Source of the DNA: Cylindrobasidium torrendii FP15055 ss-10
Taxonomy: Eukaryota; Basidiomycota; Agaricomycetes; Agaricales; Physalacriaceae
Assembly (NCBI GenBank): GCA_000934385.1
Contig: KN880603.1
Span: forward strand, 1-51,264
Length of the DNA: 51,264 nucleotides
Reading direction: 5' to 3'
The notes under the pieces were generated by a model that worked only from the letters and a program-made list of their open reading frames with translations, was not told where the DNA came from and made no database searches. How positions within the stretch are numbered: position 1 is the first letter of the stretch; each line of letters opens with the position of its first letter. Shown in pieces: positions 1 through 11,625 of this stretch. A program made the translations under genes and the position numbers.

Positions 1-24
1 GAGGATGGAGTACGCACCTTCGTC

Positions 25-137
25 GAGGACATTCAACGCGCATTTAGTTGGTCATCGAGGCTCGATGACCTTAAGCCCGGTCGCCACGACAAGGCAGCGC
101 GACGACTCCTCGAAAGCCGCTTCCCGAGACGCACCTT
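25..137. repeat. Dispersed direct repeat, copy 1
   Basis: About 113 bp that recur diverged but colinear at 1481-1601. Shared blocks include GACATTCAACGCG, CCACGACAAGGC and TTCCCGAG. Copy 1 contains a perfect 10-bp palindrome with a 1-nt loop (GGTCATCGAG/CTCGATGACC, 50-70). Read on the minus strand, both copies begin just after AG with a good 5' splice-site consensus (GTGCGT here) and both keep an open frame with a shared ESSRCLVVA peptide. The segment could be the end of an exon or part of an intron in a duplicated gene family. Confidence 0.7.
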
Positions 138-545
138 GTATTCCACTCCCTTTCCCGATGCTACGTGCTCGGGCCCTTTCATTTACGTTGGAAAATGCGG
201 GGGCCAGCCGATTCATTAACCTCAGAAAATGTGCCCGAGCACGTACCTCTCGCCGACCTTCAAACGCTGATTTTCTTCGTTATCGTTGTGTTGTTGCCGT
301 CCGACTTGCGAGGAAGAACGATGCTTGACGACCTTGATGATAATAATTTTTTGCCTCGTCGGCACTTGCTGTTTAATTTTTTTTCGAGGCTTGTCTGTCG
401 GGAAATTTTCGTCTTCTTGACGTCGTCGGGCTTTCGATTTATTCGTTTTATTTGAAGTCGATGCGGGCGTCAGACTGATGGATAGTGAGTTCGACGGCAT
501 CGGAAGAGGCGAAGAAGACGGGACTCACCTTGGATGACACCCTCC

Positions 546-579
546 GATGCAGATGTTGTGCGTCCACAACATCTGCATC
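546..579. repeat. Perfect 15-bp inverted repeat
   Basis: GATGCAGATGTTGTG (546-560) and its exact reverse complement (565-579) are separated by the 4 bases CGTC. It lies between the first dispersed repeat and the tandem array. It is not followed by a T-tract and no gene ends here, so a terminator role is not supported. Confidence 0.8.
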
Positions 580-720
580 GGGCCACTGATGATACTCATC
601 ATCTCTTGTGGACTTGTGAAAATATTCTGAATCCGCCGTGTTTGTTCGTGATGTTTGGTCGTCGAATGATCATATTTCGTTGAGGTCTTGAGGTCTTGCG
701 ACTTGCGAATAATTTTCCAG

Positions 721-1392
721 ATTTTCGAAACGTTCCCCAGGTCTTCACATATTTCCAAAGGAAATATGACTTGGGCGGGCATACACTGATAGCGAGTGAG
801 CTCGACGGTACAAAAGGCAAGAAAGCTACTTACTTGAATGCCAATCGCCCCGGCAGACAGCCCACGTCTGCCATGTAGGCACGAATAAAAAAGCGATTAT
901 TCGTGAGCTACCGTTTTCAGGCTCATCATTGCATGAACCTGAGGGCAGATTTTCGAAACGTTCCCTAGGTCTTCACATATTTCCAAAGGAAATATGACTT
1001 GGGCATACACTGATAACGAGTGAGCTCGACAGCACAGAGGAGAGAAAGCTACTCACTTGAATGCCAATCGTTCTGGCAGACAGCCCACGTCTGCCATGTA
1101 GGCACGAATAAAAAACGATTATTCGTGAGCTACCGTTTTCAGGCTCATCATTGTATGAACCTGAGGGCAGATTTTCGAAACGTTTCCTAGGTCTTCACAT
1201 ATTTCCAAAGGAAATATGACTTGGGCGGGCATACACTGATAACGAGTGAGCTCGACGGTACAAAAGGCAAGAAAGCTACTCACTTGAATGCCAATCGCCC
1301 CGGCAGACAGCCCACGTCTGCCATGTAGGCACGAATAAAAGCAATTATTCGTGAGCTACTGTTCTCAGGCTCATCATTGTATGAGCCTGAAG
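721..1392. repeat. Tandem repeat, three units of about 225 bp, each carrying four hairpins
   Basis: Three head-to-tail units start at 721, 949 and 1171 with the same ATTTTCGAAACGTT opening and are nearly identical. Each unit holds four short palindromes in the same order. In unit 1 these are CATATTTCC/GGAAATATG (748-768), GGCAGAC/GTCTGCC (852-872), CACGAATA/TATTCGTG (880-905) and CAGGCTCAT/ATGAACCTG (918-941, one mismatch). Unit 3 repairs that mismatch to ATGAGCCTG, and its third hairpin keeps the stem although the loop has shrunk. No open frame spans the array. It may be a satellite-like array, a folded non-coding transcript or the tail of a mobile element; I cannot tell which. Confidence 0.85.
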
Positions 1393-1480
1393 GCAAGTCG
1401 CGTATTGCGTTGTTTCCCCCTTTCGTTATTAGCTCGTGGTCCTTAGCACACAAGTGGGTTACGGCAAGCCCACCGTGGTC

Positions 1481-1601
1481 GGGGACATTCAACGCGTTCT
1501 GGTTAGTCGTCGAGCCCATTGTGGCCCGACGACCTAAGCCCGGGAGCCACGACAAGGCAACGCGACGACTCCCCGATGGCCGTTTCCCGAGGGACGTACC
1601 T
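1481..1601. repeat. Dispersed direct repeat, copy 2
   Basis: Second copy of the segment at 25-137, with the tandem hairpin array lying between the copies. The palindrome persists with changed bases: GTCGTCG (1506-1512) pairs with CGACGAC (1527-1533), where copy 1 has GTCATCG/CGATGAC. That is a paired substitution keeping the stem. On the minus strand the copy starts with GTACGT after CAG, a strong donor-like sequence. Confidence 0.7.
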
Positions 1602-2460
1602 GATATTGCCTTCGCCGTCTTCGAAGTGCGTTCTCCACTCTTCGCCGGAGTTGGAAGGTTTCGTCTTGATCAAGTTCGCAATCTGGGGGAATGAGCATCT
1701 CGAAGAATCGGAGAAGAAATAGTCGAGCGTCATCCAGAGAGCAAAACAAGAAGTCGAATACATTGGATGCGCACTTGGAAAAAGCAAAGCAATAGCACAG
1801 GCGGATCTTAGAATAGGTCGCATTATTTGTGTGTTGGCATTTGTTGAGAGCGATGATGTCGCTCAGGGAAGCAAGTATCGACGAGACGGCGAGGATGTTC
1901 GACTGGAGAATCGTGTCTTCACTCAAGGAAGAGGGCGTCGGTCGCGTCGCTCAGACTTGCGATGGCCACAGGATTGGGCCTAACGTTGGTATAAGCGAAG
2001 GCCGTTATCATAAACGTTAAACGCACCTTCTTTCCCAACGTTTTATCATCCAACAATAGCTCGTGGTCGTAACGATCACTACGTTGAGGCGTCGCCGTCG
2101 TCGAAGCAAATGAGCGCAGTCTGGAGAACGAAGGCAAGATAAGGTCGATGCGGACATATGTGTCGTTGTTGAGGTCTGAAGGCGAAGGCCAGCGAGAGAC
2201 GCGCACAGTTTTGTCGACTCGGAGGCCAAACACGTTTTGCGGCGTCGGCGCCTACGAATTCGTCGCATCGAGTAGTTGGCTGTTAGCTGTGAACAGAAGT
2301 AAGAGACTTCAGCGAGAGTGTTCTTGACTAGAACGGTGTCGTCGTCGTCGAAGTTATCGTTGGTCGTGGCGATGGTGGTGCACGGGTGGCATGAAGAAAA
2401 GGAAAGTGGAAGGCCCTGCTTCTCGGCCACAGCCCTTTTATACCGGGAGCAGGCATCCAC
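1500..2460 (-). other. Possible unrecognised minus-strand gene or decayed gene copy
   Basis: A TATAAAAG box (minus strand, 2435-2442) is followed downstream on the minus strand by overlapping open stretches in different frames. They could be joined by short introns, but no conserved domain is recognisable. The stretches are rich in Arg and Asp. The last one ends in a peptide (RETAIGESSRCLVVAPGLRSS, at about 1530-1600) that has a close counterpart in copy 1 of the dispersed repeat near position 100, suggesting two related genes or gene remnants in the same orientation. It may equally be a decayed mobile element. No function can be assigned. Confidence 0.25.
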
Positions 2461-3351
2461 GTGTGGCTTATTGTCGTGACTCTTCTGTGGCGCTGCGGTA
2501 GGGTCAGAGTGTAATCAGCCGTTTGTTCGACAGGGCCCTTTCGATCAACACGAGGCGCTCTTTGTTCTGCATTCGGTTATTCTCTAGAAAGCGATCGCGG
2601 TCGAGCGTCAGCGTCCAAGTCGTTTACAATTCTCTTTCAAAGACAATGGTGCACGTATATGGCTTTCGACTTCATGCGTGGATAAGCTACACTTACGCCA
2701 ACGAAGGTGTCGAGTTGGCGAAAGCCTTAACAGCCCTTTATTCGACATGCACAGGTTTGGTCGCCGTGACAACACCTTCTAAATTGCTACCTGCACAATG
2801 GGATGCACCTGATTGAGTGCGGAGCCGCTGTCGTTGCTGTGGGGTTGATAATAAAAAGCATCTACTAGAACGGAGAGCCACTGGTGGCCACTATGCAGTT
2901 TGTACAGTGGATATTCACATGAATTGAAAAAACGCGATGCAAATTCTCTTATTCAGATATTGGGGCGAACACATCTTGCCACTGCAGCGCCGTCGCCGTC
3001 ATCCAACAATACTTGATCGTCAAGCATTCTTGAGGCCGTTGAATATTGTAAAGGACCGGTTTTTCAGTTATGGTACACTACTAAATACTGGAGAATTGCG
3101 TGTTAGCGAGCAGCCAGGTAGTCTGGCGACAGCCCGGCATACCTAAGTGATCGTATAACCAAAATCCAAATCCATTATTTATTCCGCCGGCCGCGTGATT
3201 GCGATACACAAACAGCTGAGGCATCGACATCATGACCATGGCTTGACTTCGGCTCATTTGGCAACTCTTCTATCATAGCAGAAAAAAGCTTCCCATCTGC
3301 TCCAAGATCGTATCATACAACAGCCCTATAGTCCAACAAAAAAAGAATAAC
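2461..3351. other. Stretch without recognised gene
   Basis: About 0.9 kb with only short, unconserved open frames. A GCCGTCGCCGTCATCCAAC-like block near 2990 weakly echoes sequence near 2050-2100. The final few hundred bases are probably the 3' flank of the kinase gene that ends at 3352. Confidence 0.5.
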
Positions 3352-5521
3352 CTAGTGTATAACAAGCTCCTCTATCTTACATCCCAATATCCTCGTCCCT
3401 CTTCTATTCAGATTCTCTTTCAGGCGCTCATTCGCCACCATCCGAATCGACCTCCGCGCTTGCCGTTGCTTGAAGAAGCCTTCCGAAGGCTCTTCAACAA
3501 CAGGCTTGTCGATATCATGCTCAGGGAAGTAGTCTTCCAGATGTGCATAGACATTGCGAATATCTGGACGGTGCCACGGGGACTCTCCAGGCGGTGACGG
3601 CAGCGGCGGCAGTGGTGGTCGTTGCCACACTGAACTCAAGCCCGTCGCGTTCGTATGTTGTGTCGATGTCGACGTCGAGTTCATGGTCATCCCACGGGCA
3701 GTCCCCGTATCGAGATGTGCAGTTGAATGCGAAAACTGCGGGCTGGGTGTAGGGAGAGAGCGTGACGGTGAGACGGGAGGCGCGCGTAGCGAGAGAGAGG
3801 ACGCTGGGCGCATCATTCCCAAACTGTTCGCAGTCCGCCGAGGATACTCACGACGTCCGTCATCCGAATCTGAGTCTGACGAGTCAGGATTGACCACGTA
3901 AAAATTCTTGCGTGGCTGAGTGCCCGTTGCTGGACCAGTGAGAATGATAGAAGGTGCATCAGCCCAGTTGAAGACCTCATCTGAGGCTGAGGTGTCCGTC
4001 GTATCCGCCGGTGTCTGCGGCGGAGTGATATAGACCAATGGTGGGCCAGGGAGCAATGTCCGGGCCTCGCGTGAAGGAGGTCGTTGTGTCTCCGAGGAAG
4101 ACGGTGGATATGGTTGACGGTCAGCTGGAGGCGGCACAGAGACAGACACTCTCTTGGCGTGCTTGACCGTAAGCTGCTTTGACTGTCGACGTTGGTACAC
4201 TGAAGATTGAGGAGACGATCCTCCGTGTCGGACTTCCAGTTCGCTTGGGGTAAACGACCATTCTGGGTCTGGAACAAGATATGGATGCTCCAGCAACTCA
4301 GCTGCTGTTGGCCGTTCCGACGGTTGTCTGTGGAAAGTGTGAGTACACTGCATTATGGCTACAGCTGCACCTACGGCATGAAGCAACGTTCGCGAAAGTC
4401 GGAGGCCAGCGGTGAGAGCTGTGGATGATTTGGAGGCAATGGCGGTGCGCTTTGGTGTGTATACAGCTGAGACGTGTCACTCGTGAACACCAAAGTGGAC
4501 TGCAAAGGCATACCTTGAGCATGACGGGGACAGCCTCTTCTCCGTACCATGGTCGTTTCCCAGTCCACATCTCCAAGACAATGCATCCCACACTCCAAAT
4601 ATCCACCTTCAAATCGTAGCCAGCCTTATGACTGTTCACTACCTCGGGGGCCATCCAGTAAACAGTGCCTTTAAGTCCCGTATGTGCTATCTGAGATTCG
4701 AGCAAGCCGACATGCTTGGATACACCGAAATCTGAGATTTTGCAGACACCTGCCTGCTCAACCAGAATATTCGCCGATTTCAGGTCCTGGAGGAGTTGAG
4801 TAGACGATAAAATAAAGAATAGGCGCGCGCACTCGATGCATAATTCCGCCATTGTGAAGATAGTCAAGACCGCGCAGCATTTGGGATGTAAAGGACTTGG
4901 TTAATTCTTCGCTGAATGGACCATGTCGACGCAGGCATGATTCGATGGTGCCGCCTGGGACATACTCCAGAAACCTGCGGTACAATTGAGCAAATGGACG
5001 AGGGCGAAATTTGTCACGCACATGCTCCAGCAATCCTGGCTTTCCTCGTACCCTAGAAACTGCACGATATTTGGGTGCTCAATGTTCTCCAGCGTTTCTC
5101 CTTCGAACTTGAGGGCATCGATGATCTCTTTCTGCTGGCTCGTTTTCTCGGAGTGATGGGGAACTTCAACTTGTTTGACGGCCATAACCTCCCCGGTGGA
5201 TGCATTGAGCGCCATGTAGACGCGCCCATAGTTGCCCTTGCCGATGAGCTCGCCGCGTATCCATTGGAATGTCGCTTGGACGGGTCAACTCGGCAGCTCC
5301 AGAGGCTGGACGGACGTGGACTCACGTTTGGCTGCGGTTCGAAAAGATTTAATGCGCGGTTTCTTGATGCCCAGGGCCGTTCGCTCCGCCTACGAATTTG
5401 CAAGCGCCGAGAGTGAGAAGCGTGTGGGTGGTACGGTATGGAGGACACCGACCGCTGGCCCGACGCTCGATGGTCCCGGCGTGAGAAAAGGAAGCGTCCG
5501 CGTTGTCGAGCTCTTGGTCAT
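3352..5521 (-). CDS. BCK1-like MAP kinase kinase kinase, short form
   Basis: This is a serine/threonine kinase of the STE11/BCK1 class that feeds the cell-wall-integrity MAP kinase cascade. Splicing about seven short introns gives a complete catalytic domain: glycine loop GKGNYG, the AVKQ lysine, HRDLKSANIL catalytic loop, DFGVSK, GTVYWMAPEV activation segment, VDIWSVGC, and a conserved RPTAAELL helix. The wording around the glycine loop (WIRGELIGKG) and MFLEYVPGG are hallmarks of the BCK1/Mkh1 group. A Ser/Pro-rich tail of about 300 residues follows and ends in a basic LNRRGTRILG motif. BCK1 proteins usually carry about 1000 residues before the kinase. Here the first in-frame ATG lies only about 60 residues upstream, and the next gene ends 305 bp away, so the N-terminal regulatory region is missing. 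This is probably a truncated paralogue. The start codon is uncertain. Confidence 0.88.
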
Positions 5522-5825
5522 GGGCGTAATAGGCGAACCTGAAACAACGTCGATGGGCAAGGGTTGATGATGTGGATGATGGCGGTGGTAATCTGCTTTT
5601 GAATGCACCGTTCACTGCCTGGGTTCAAAATATTGGACGCACTGGTGGGACAAAGGATGGGAGGCTAATCTCGCACGCAGCTACTGCAACTCGTCACGAT
5701 CGTCGGAGGCAAAGTCCAACAGCAGCATCAGCATCATTCACTAAAAGCAACATTTGGCGCAAACAAACTGAAATGAAATGAAACAAGAATACACGAGATA
5801 CGGTAAACAATCTCCGAACCCTAAT

Positions 5826-8800
5826 CTAAGTAGCATGTTGCTTGAGTGCCATCTCGTACAACAAATCTCTATCCCCAGACTCGTCCACCAAGCTCTTCAG
5901 TTTCCCTCCAGGTATTTTCAACAGCGCCTGCGGGCTATCAAATTCAACGATGCGGCCCGCGTCAAGGACCATCTATGACTCCGTGTCAACTTCATCCTTA
6001 CAAACCAACAGGGTATTACTCACAATCCTGTCCGCATCCATAATAGTCTGGAGGCGGTGGGCAACCGTTATCAGTGTCGTGTCGGCCCCAAGCTCATGTC
6101 TAAGCGAGCTTTGGATAATGCTATCCGTTTTGTAATCTACACATATCATGAGCACTCGTCAAGCATCGGCAAAGACACACGTACCTATGGCAGACGTCGC
6201 CTCGTCAAGCAGAAGAATCTTACTCTGGCGCACCAGTGCCCGAGCAAGAGCAATGATTTGCCGTTGACCCACAGACAGATTCGAGCCACCACTCGAAATT
6301 GAGCTATCCAATGCAATTCTTCCCTCCTCCGTCTCCGATTGTAGAGAAAACAACCCAGCAGCACGTAGCGCATCGTTCAAGGTGGCATCATCGCACTGGT
6401 CGAAAGGATCCAAATTTTGCCTGAGCGTCCCACTAAGCAGTTCTGGCACTTGAGGAATAATAGTGATCTTCGTCCGCAGCTCGTCGAGGTTGAGCGAAGA
6501 CGTGGGAACCCCATCATAGTAAACCGTGCCCTCATTGTAGATGCACCGCAGCAGTGACAAAGTGAGCGAACTCTTCCCAGAACCTGTGCGACCAACAATA
6601 CCGATGCGCTCGCCAGACTTGATCTCGAAGTTCAGGTCATGAAGAATCTTGGGACCGTCGGGAGAGTAGCGCGCGGAAAGTCCTTCAACAAGGAGCCTTC
6701 CACTAGCGGGCCAATACGCGGGCGGCTTGCCCTCCTCCTTGGACTCCGGCTCGTGCTCGATCTCAAGATATCCTTGAATACGTTCCAGACTGCGCACGAA
6801 AGCATCAGTAAACTGCTCGCAGGGACTGCTATTTCAGCTTACCTGTTGCCCTGCACCTCGAACTGATTGAACAACCTAACCCACCAAAGGATCATGGAGC
6901 TGAAGCCTATGGCCATGTTCATTGCAAAACCAGTGTCTGAAGCAGACCCTTGCTTGATATAGACCATATAGAAGGCCAAACTAGCGGAGAACAAGCTTGC
7001 AAGTGCATCAATGCGAATGTCAATCCATCTGTTCAGATTGTAATATGTGCGCGCCGTCCGGACGTATTTGTCGATGCGGCGGTACGATTCCTCCACGAAC
7101 TCGAGCTGAGTGCCGTACGCACGGATAGAAGTCAGACCAACGATAGCCGCCCCAAAGCTAAAAACCGGTCAGAATTCGGAGACCAGTCTAAACCGGACAA
7201 ACACACTGAGCTAGCACCGGGGACTTCGCATTGGACATTTCGCGCTTGATGGAAAGCTGCGCCTTCATGTAGATCTGGCCGAGGTAGTATCCGAGAAGGC
7301 CCACGAATAAACCGGGGAAGAAGAACGCTGGAGCAAAGACAACGACGGCGGCGAACTTGAAGGCCATGGTCACGGTGAGGTGGAAGAGATACATAAGGAT
7401 CTCAGCCACGGGCCCATCAACAGAGCGGATATCCTGAGTGCAGCGCGCGATGATACGGGAGGTCGGGGTGGTATCGAGCCATCGGAGGGCGGCAGTCATG
7501 ATGGAATGCACAAGCTCGGCCATGATTCTCCTTGAAGCACGAATAGCGCCGTAGACATAGACGACGTAGGAGACAGCGAAGAGGACAAAAGCTCCGGCGA
7601 GTAGGATAGCATAGACCGATAGATACCTACCAACGTCAACGTTTGGTTATTGGAAGTAGTAGAAAGACTCACGAGACGGGGTTGATATCTGCAGAGTCGT
7701 GTATTTCGTACTGTGCCGCCCAGTGTCCAAGCCACCAGGTCTGGATGGTTGCTGCAAGCTCCTGTGCCATGTACGTCGAAAGGAAGATGAAGAAGAACAG
7801 GAATGTGTGGTTTCCTCCCAGAGCGGAGAGGTACATAGCCACTGCAAAGCACTTAGCATTCTCGCACTCGCATTGTGGAGGTATAACGTACTGGACTTCC
7901 AGCTCAAGTGGCCTTCTTGTATCTCTTCCGCAAGGATGAGCTTGCCGTCGCCCTTCTTAGCGTTCTCCGGTTCATCGTCTTCGTCGTCATCCTCAACCTG
8001 AATATCCTGTTCATCACGTTCAAGAGCCTCGGCATCGTGTTCAGCCTCCTTGCGGAGTGATTTGTTGTTGGCAAGAGCAGACGAAAGAGTGCCCTGGCTA
8101 GTAACTCGACCATCCTTGAGAGCGACAACAAATTCCGCGATAGGCTCGGTCATCTAGAATAAGACGTTGAGACTTGGTGCAAAGTAAGAGGATTGTTACT
8201 ACTCACAGCAATGTTGTGGGTGACCAAAATAACGGTCCTGCCTTTGACGAGGTCACCTTGCAAGCACTTGTTGACGATCCACTTGGAGGTGTGTACACTG
8301 CCCAGACATTAGATGTGATGCACGGTTGGTGAAGACCACCACGTACTCGAGTGCAGCAAGGACGTCATCGAGCAAAATGATTTGTGCCTTCGAGTAGATA
8401 GCCCTGTAGCACTATGAGTGTCATGTCCACGGCGCGACGTCCCAGACACCAACCTGGCCAATGTGATACGTGCTTTCTGTCCACCACTGAGGGTAAGTCC
8501 TTTCTCGCCCACCTCCGTAGCGTCGCCTGCGTCGAACAGCTGGAGGTCGCGCTTCAAACCACACTGGCGGATGACCTTCTTGTAGCGGGCCTCATCAAAC
8601 TCATTACCAAACAGGATGTTCTCCTTAATGGTTTCGTTGAGGACCCAGGACTCCTGTGCCGCGTAGGCGATACCGGATTCGCGAGGGAGGTTGAACCAAG
8701 AGCCAGGGCCAGATGGAATGAAGTGCATTTCGCCTGTTCGATAAATCAGCATGATATGACGAGGATACAGTCGTGAGGCATACCCAGCAAGGCCATGAGC

Positions 8801-11625
8801 AGAGACGTCTTGCCGCAGCCTGTGGGTCCAACGACCAGGTTGATCGCGTTCTTCTTGAAGACAAGCTCTTCTTCGATGTGCAGTTGGAACTCCTTTCTGG
8901 ACGGGGTGACGGCGCCGCTATTCTCATCATTCGACCACGAGAAGGCTGCCTCGGCAAACCCGATTTTGTCAGCGTGCGCTTCAGCAGGCGTGGGCTGGAT
9001 TGGCACAGTTTCCTTCGCGCTATACTCATCAAGCAGTTCGGTCTACAAAACTTCAGTAAAGCCAACAACACGACGAATGCAATCACTGACGTTGCGAAGG
9101 AAATTCGAGAGGCGGTCCAGAGATGCCTTTCCAGCAGTGACTTGCGAGATAGTGAACAAAAGACGATGGAGCTGGTTGGTAAACATGTCGAAAATTGTCA
9201 TGCTGGAGAAGACTTTGGATGCACTGAGATCTTGCTTCATGACCATTGTGTAGGTCGCAAAGGTCGCCATCATGGTGATCAGTGGAATCACAAAGCTAAA
9301 GGTAGTCGATGAGTGAAGCACAGGGCAAAGAAAATGCAACTCACTTCACTAGTCCAACAGCCAAATCCAAAAGCTGTCTACGCTTGATCCACTGCAGTTC
9401 CTCTTCACGCTTGTTCGCAACGCGCTCTTCCATCTTGCCTTCCCATCCAAAGAGCTTGACCATGCGCAGGACATTGACGACTAACACAAGTCAGTATAGG
9501 GCTGATATTGCAAGGTAGTTCACATACTTTCTGAAATAACCTGCACACGGCCATCGGTCTTCTTCAAGGTCGCAACTTGCGCGTCCTGGAGCAACTTTGC
9601 AAGGAAGCCGGGAACCGGCATCATGCAAATAATAACTGCGAGGCCGACAAGACTGCTCCATCCAAGGATAGCATACAAGAATGCAATGCACAACACGACG
9701 GACGTAGGTGTGTAGACAAGCAAAATCATGAAGTCGCGAGAGTCGGTAATGTTGCCCAAATCCGTAGTAACCAAGTTGTTGATCTTTCCAATGAGGTTGG
9801 CGTCAGCATCTTCGGTCTTTTCATCCTTCTTGGCTCCCTTTGTAGCGGCATCCTTTTTGGGTGCTTCTTCGCTGCTGTCCTGAAGCGTAGTGGCACGGGA
9901 ATGTGCCCCATCATCCGAGCCATTGAGCGTCGCCTCGGAGGGTTCTGTTGTATGCGTTCCATCAGGCGAGGGCGTGACTGCACGCGAAGGTGGGAGCGAA
10001 GCAGCAGGTGTAGACGTCTCAGAGGGCGGAGTAGACTTTGACGCCGTTGTTTCTGCCTTCATCCGGATGCGAAGGGCATGTTCGAAGACCAATTGAGTGA
10101 GCAGACCCTCGGCCCTAACAAGAACGCGGGTGGCGATGAAGATGTACCAGTCGAACGAAATCGAGCTGATCGTGGGACCGACGAAAAGCCAAATAATCCA
10201 GACCCATGGCCGGTATGTGACTTCGCTTGCATCCTTCGTCTCAAGATAGCTGATCAATGGTGAGTGGATTACCGTTGTGACAATCATCGAACTCACTGGA
10301 GTAGCCTGTTGATTCCGATGGGCCCTGCGAGATCAGCAAAGACGCGGACAATCAGCGTCAACGCAAGGACAAAGTAGTCGACAGCGAAGACATGCATGAG
10401 TCCCCAGAAGAGGTGGCGCTTCGGTGCGCCGGAAAAGGAATCCAGGTGCTATCGGTATAGTTAGCTCGCCATTGAATACATGTGGCAGACATAGATTGTT
10501 ACCTTGAACGCGCGGTGTTTGAGGTACTTCGTTGTATCATAGTCGGCGATGGCAGGAATAGCGTCATAAGACAGATGCGCAACTTTCCAAGAGGCGGCCA
10601 CGAGAGGGTCCAGCCAGGTGAACAAGATGAGTGACAGGATCGGCGCCGTTTGCTCTGGATTGGGTGTTCCAGGATTGGCAGGGTCGACGGGGATATACTG
10701 CCTTGGCACGAAAAGAGGGACGACGATAGATACGAGAGCGAGAACAGCGACCTTGCCCCAGAGTAGGTTTCCCTCTTTAATGTCCTTCGGATGCTTGGTG
10801 AATGTCGCAAGTGGTGCGATGTCGCGGTAGGTGTATATGCCCATCGTGACAATGAGGACGAAATTGAGATGGCGAATGGCGACATTGGCCCAGCGACGGC
10901 CAGCGGAGACGGAGATTGTGGCAAGGAGGGAGACGTACAACTGGAGCTTGTTAATACCCAGAGCGCGGAAGAACTGCCAGTGCACGCACATATGTTACGC
11001 AAAGTGCGGCTGCAAGCCATTCCCTCTTGGACAGCCAGTATCGGTGGGCCTTGGGTTCGTGGGGGCGCTTCTTATGCGATGCAAGTCCAATAGTGTCGTC
11101 TTCCTCGATGTCGATAACAAATGTGACGACGGCCATCCCAAGCAGTGCAAGGCAGCCAAGGAGGCGCACGACCCGAAAAGTGTATATCACGGCTCCACCA
11201 ACGTCGGCAATGTGTTGTTTGAGGTCGTCGAGGACGCCGGAAGTCGGTAAAACGGATCGGTCGATGCCATTGGAGTCGGATTCGCCAGAGACGGGCTCTG
11301 ATTTGGTGAATTTGCGGTACAAGCCTTGAACCAAGCGCGTCGAGGAAATAAGCTGGACGAGGAAGACGAAGGCGGAGAGCGCGGCAGCGTAGAGTGGGAA
11401 AATGAGTGTGTTTGAGAAGATCCTGGGAGCGCCGAGTTATCAGCGTCGTCTTCGGCCATGGAAGCGCATATATACACACAGTGATTTAGTTTTCGCGACG
11501 AATTCGACAAACGCTGAAGGATCCATGATGGTCTGCAGGCCATCGGCGTAGAATGCAGCGCCGAAATATGCGCCTGGCGCCATGGTTGCAGAACGAAGGA
11601 ACCGGTGGTGGTGGTTTCTCTGCAA
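5826..11625 (-). CDS. ABC transporter, ABCC (MRP/Ybt1-like) full-length exporter
   Basis: This is an ATP-driven exporter of conjugates or drugs, probably in the vacuolar or plasma membrane. The many exons read in order as an N-terminal hydrophobic region (TMD0-like), TMD1, NBD1, an acidic linker, TMD2 and NBD2. NBD1 has the Walker A GPTGCGKTSL, the IAYAAQESWVLN Q-loop region and the signature LSGGQKAR. NBD2 has GRTGSGKSS, signature LSVGQRQ, Walker B LLLDEATSAI and VAHRLQTI. The C terminus is VLDAGRIVEF followed by a short tail. A 260-residue hydrophilic insert rich in Ser, Thr and Asp (about 9780-10030) interrupts TMD1 in a place where fungal Ybt1-like proteins often carry one. The start may be the ATG at 11625 or the in-frame ATG at 11583. 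Length is about 1450 residues after splicing, normal for the family. Confidence 0.93.

Noticed and set aside
3817..3844. Possible 28-nt intron (GTGAGT...ACAG) in the kinase tail
   Set aside because: It is far shorter than the other introns and the reading frame is open across it, so it is treated as coding.
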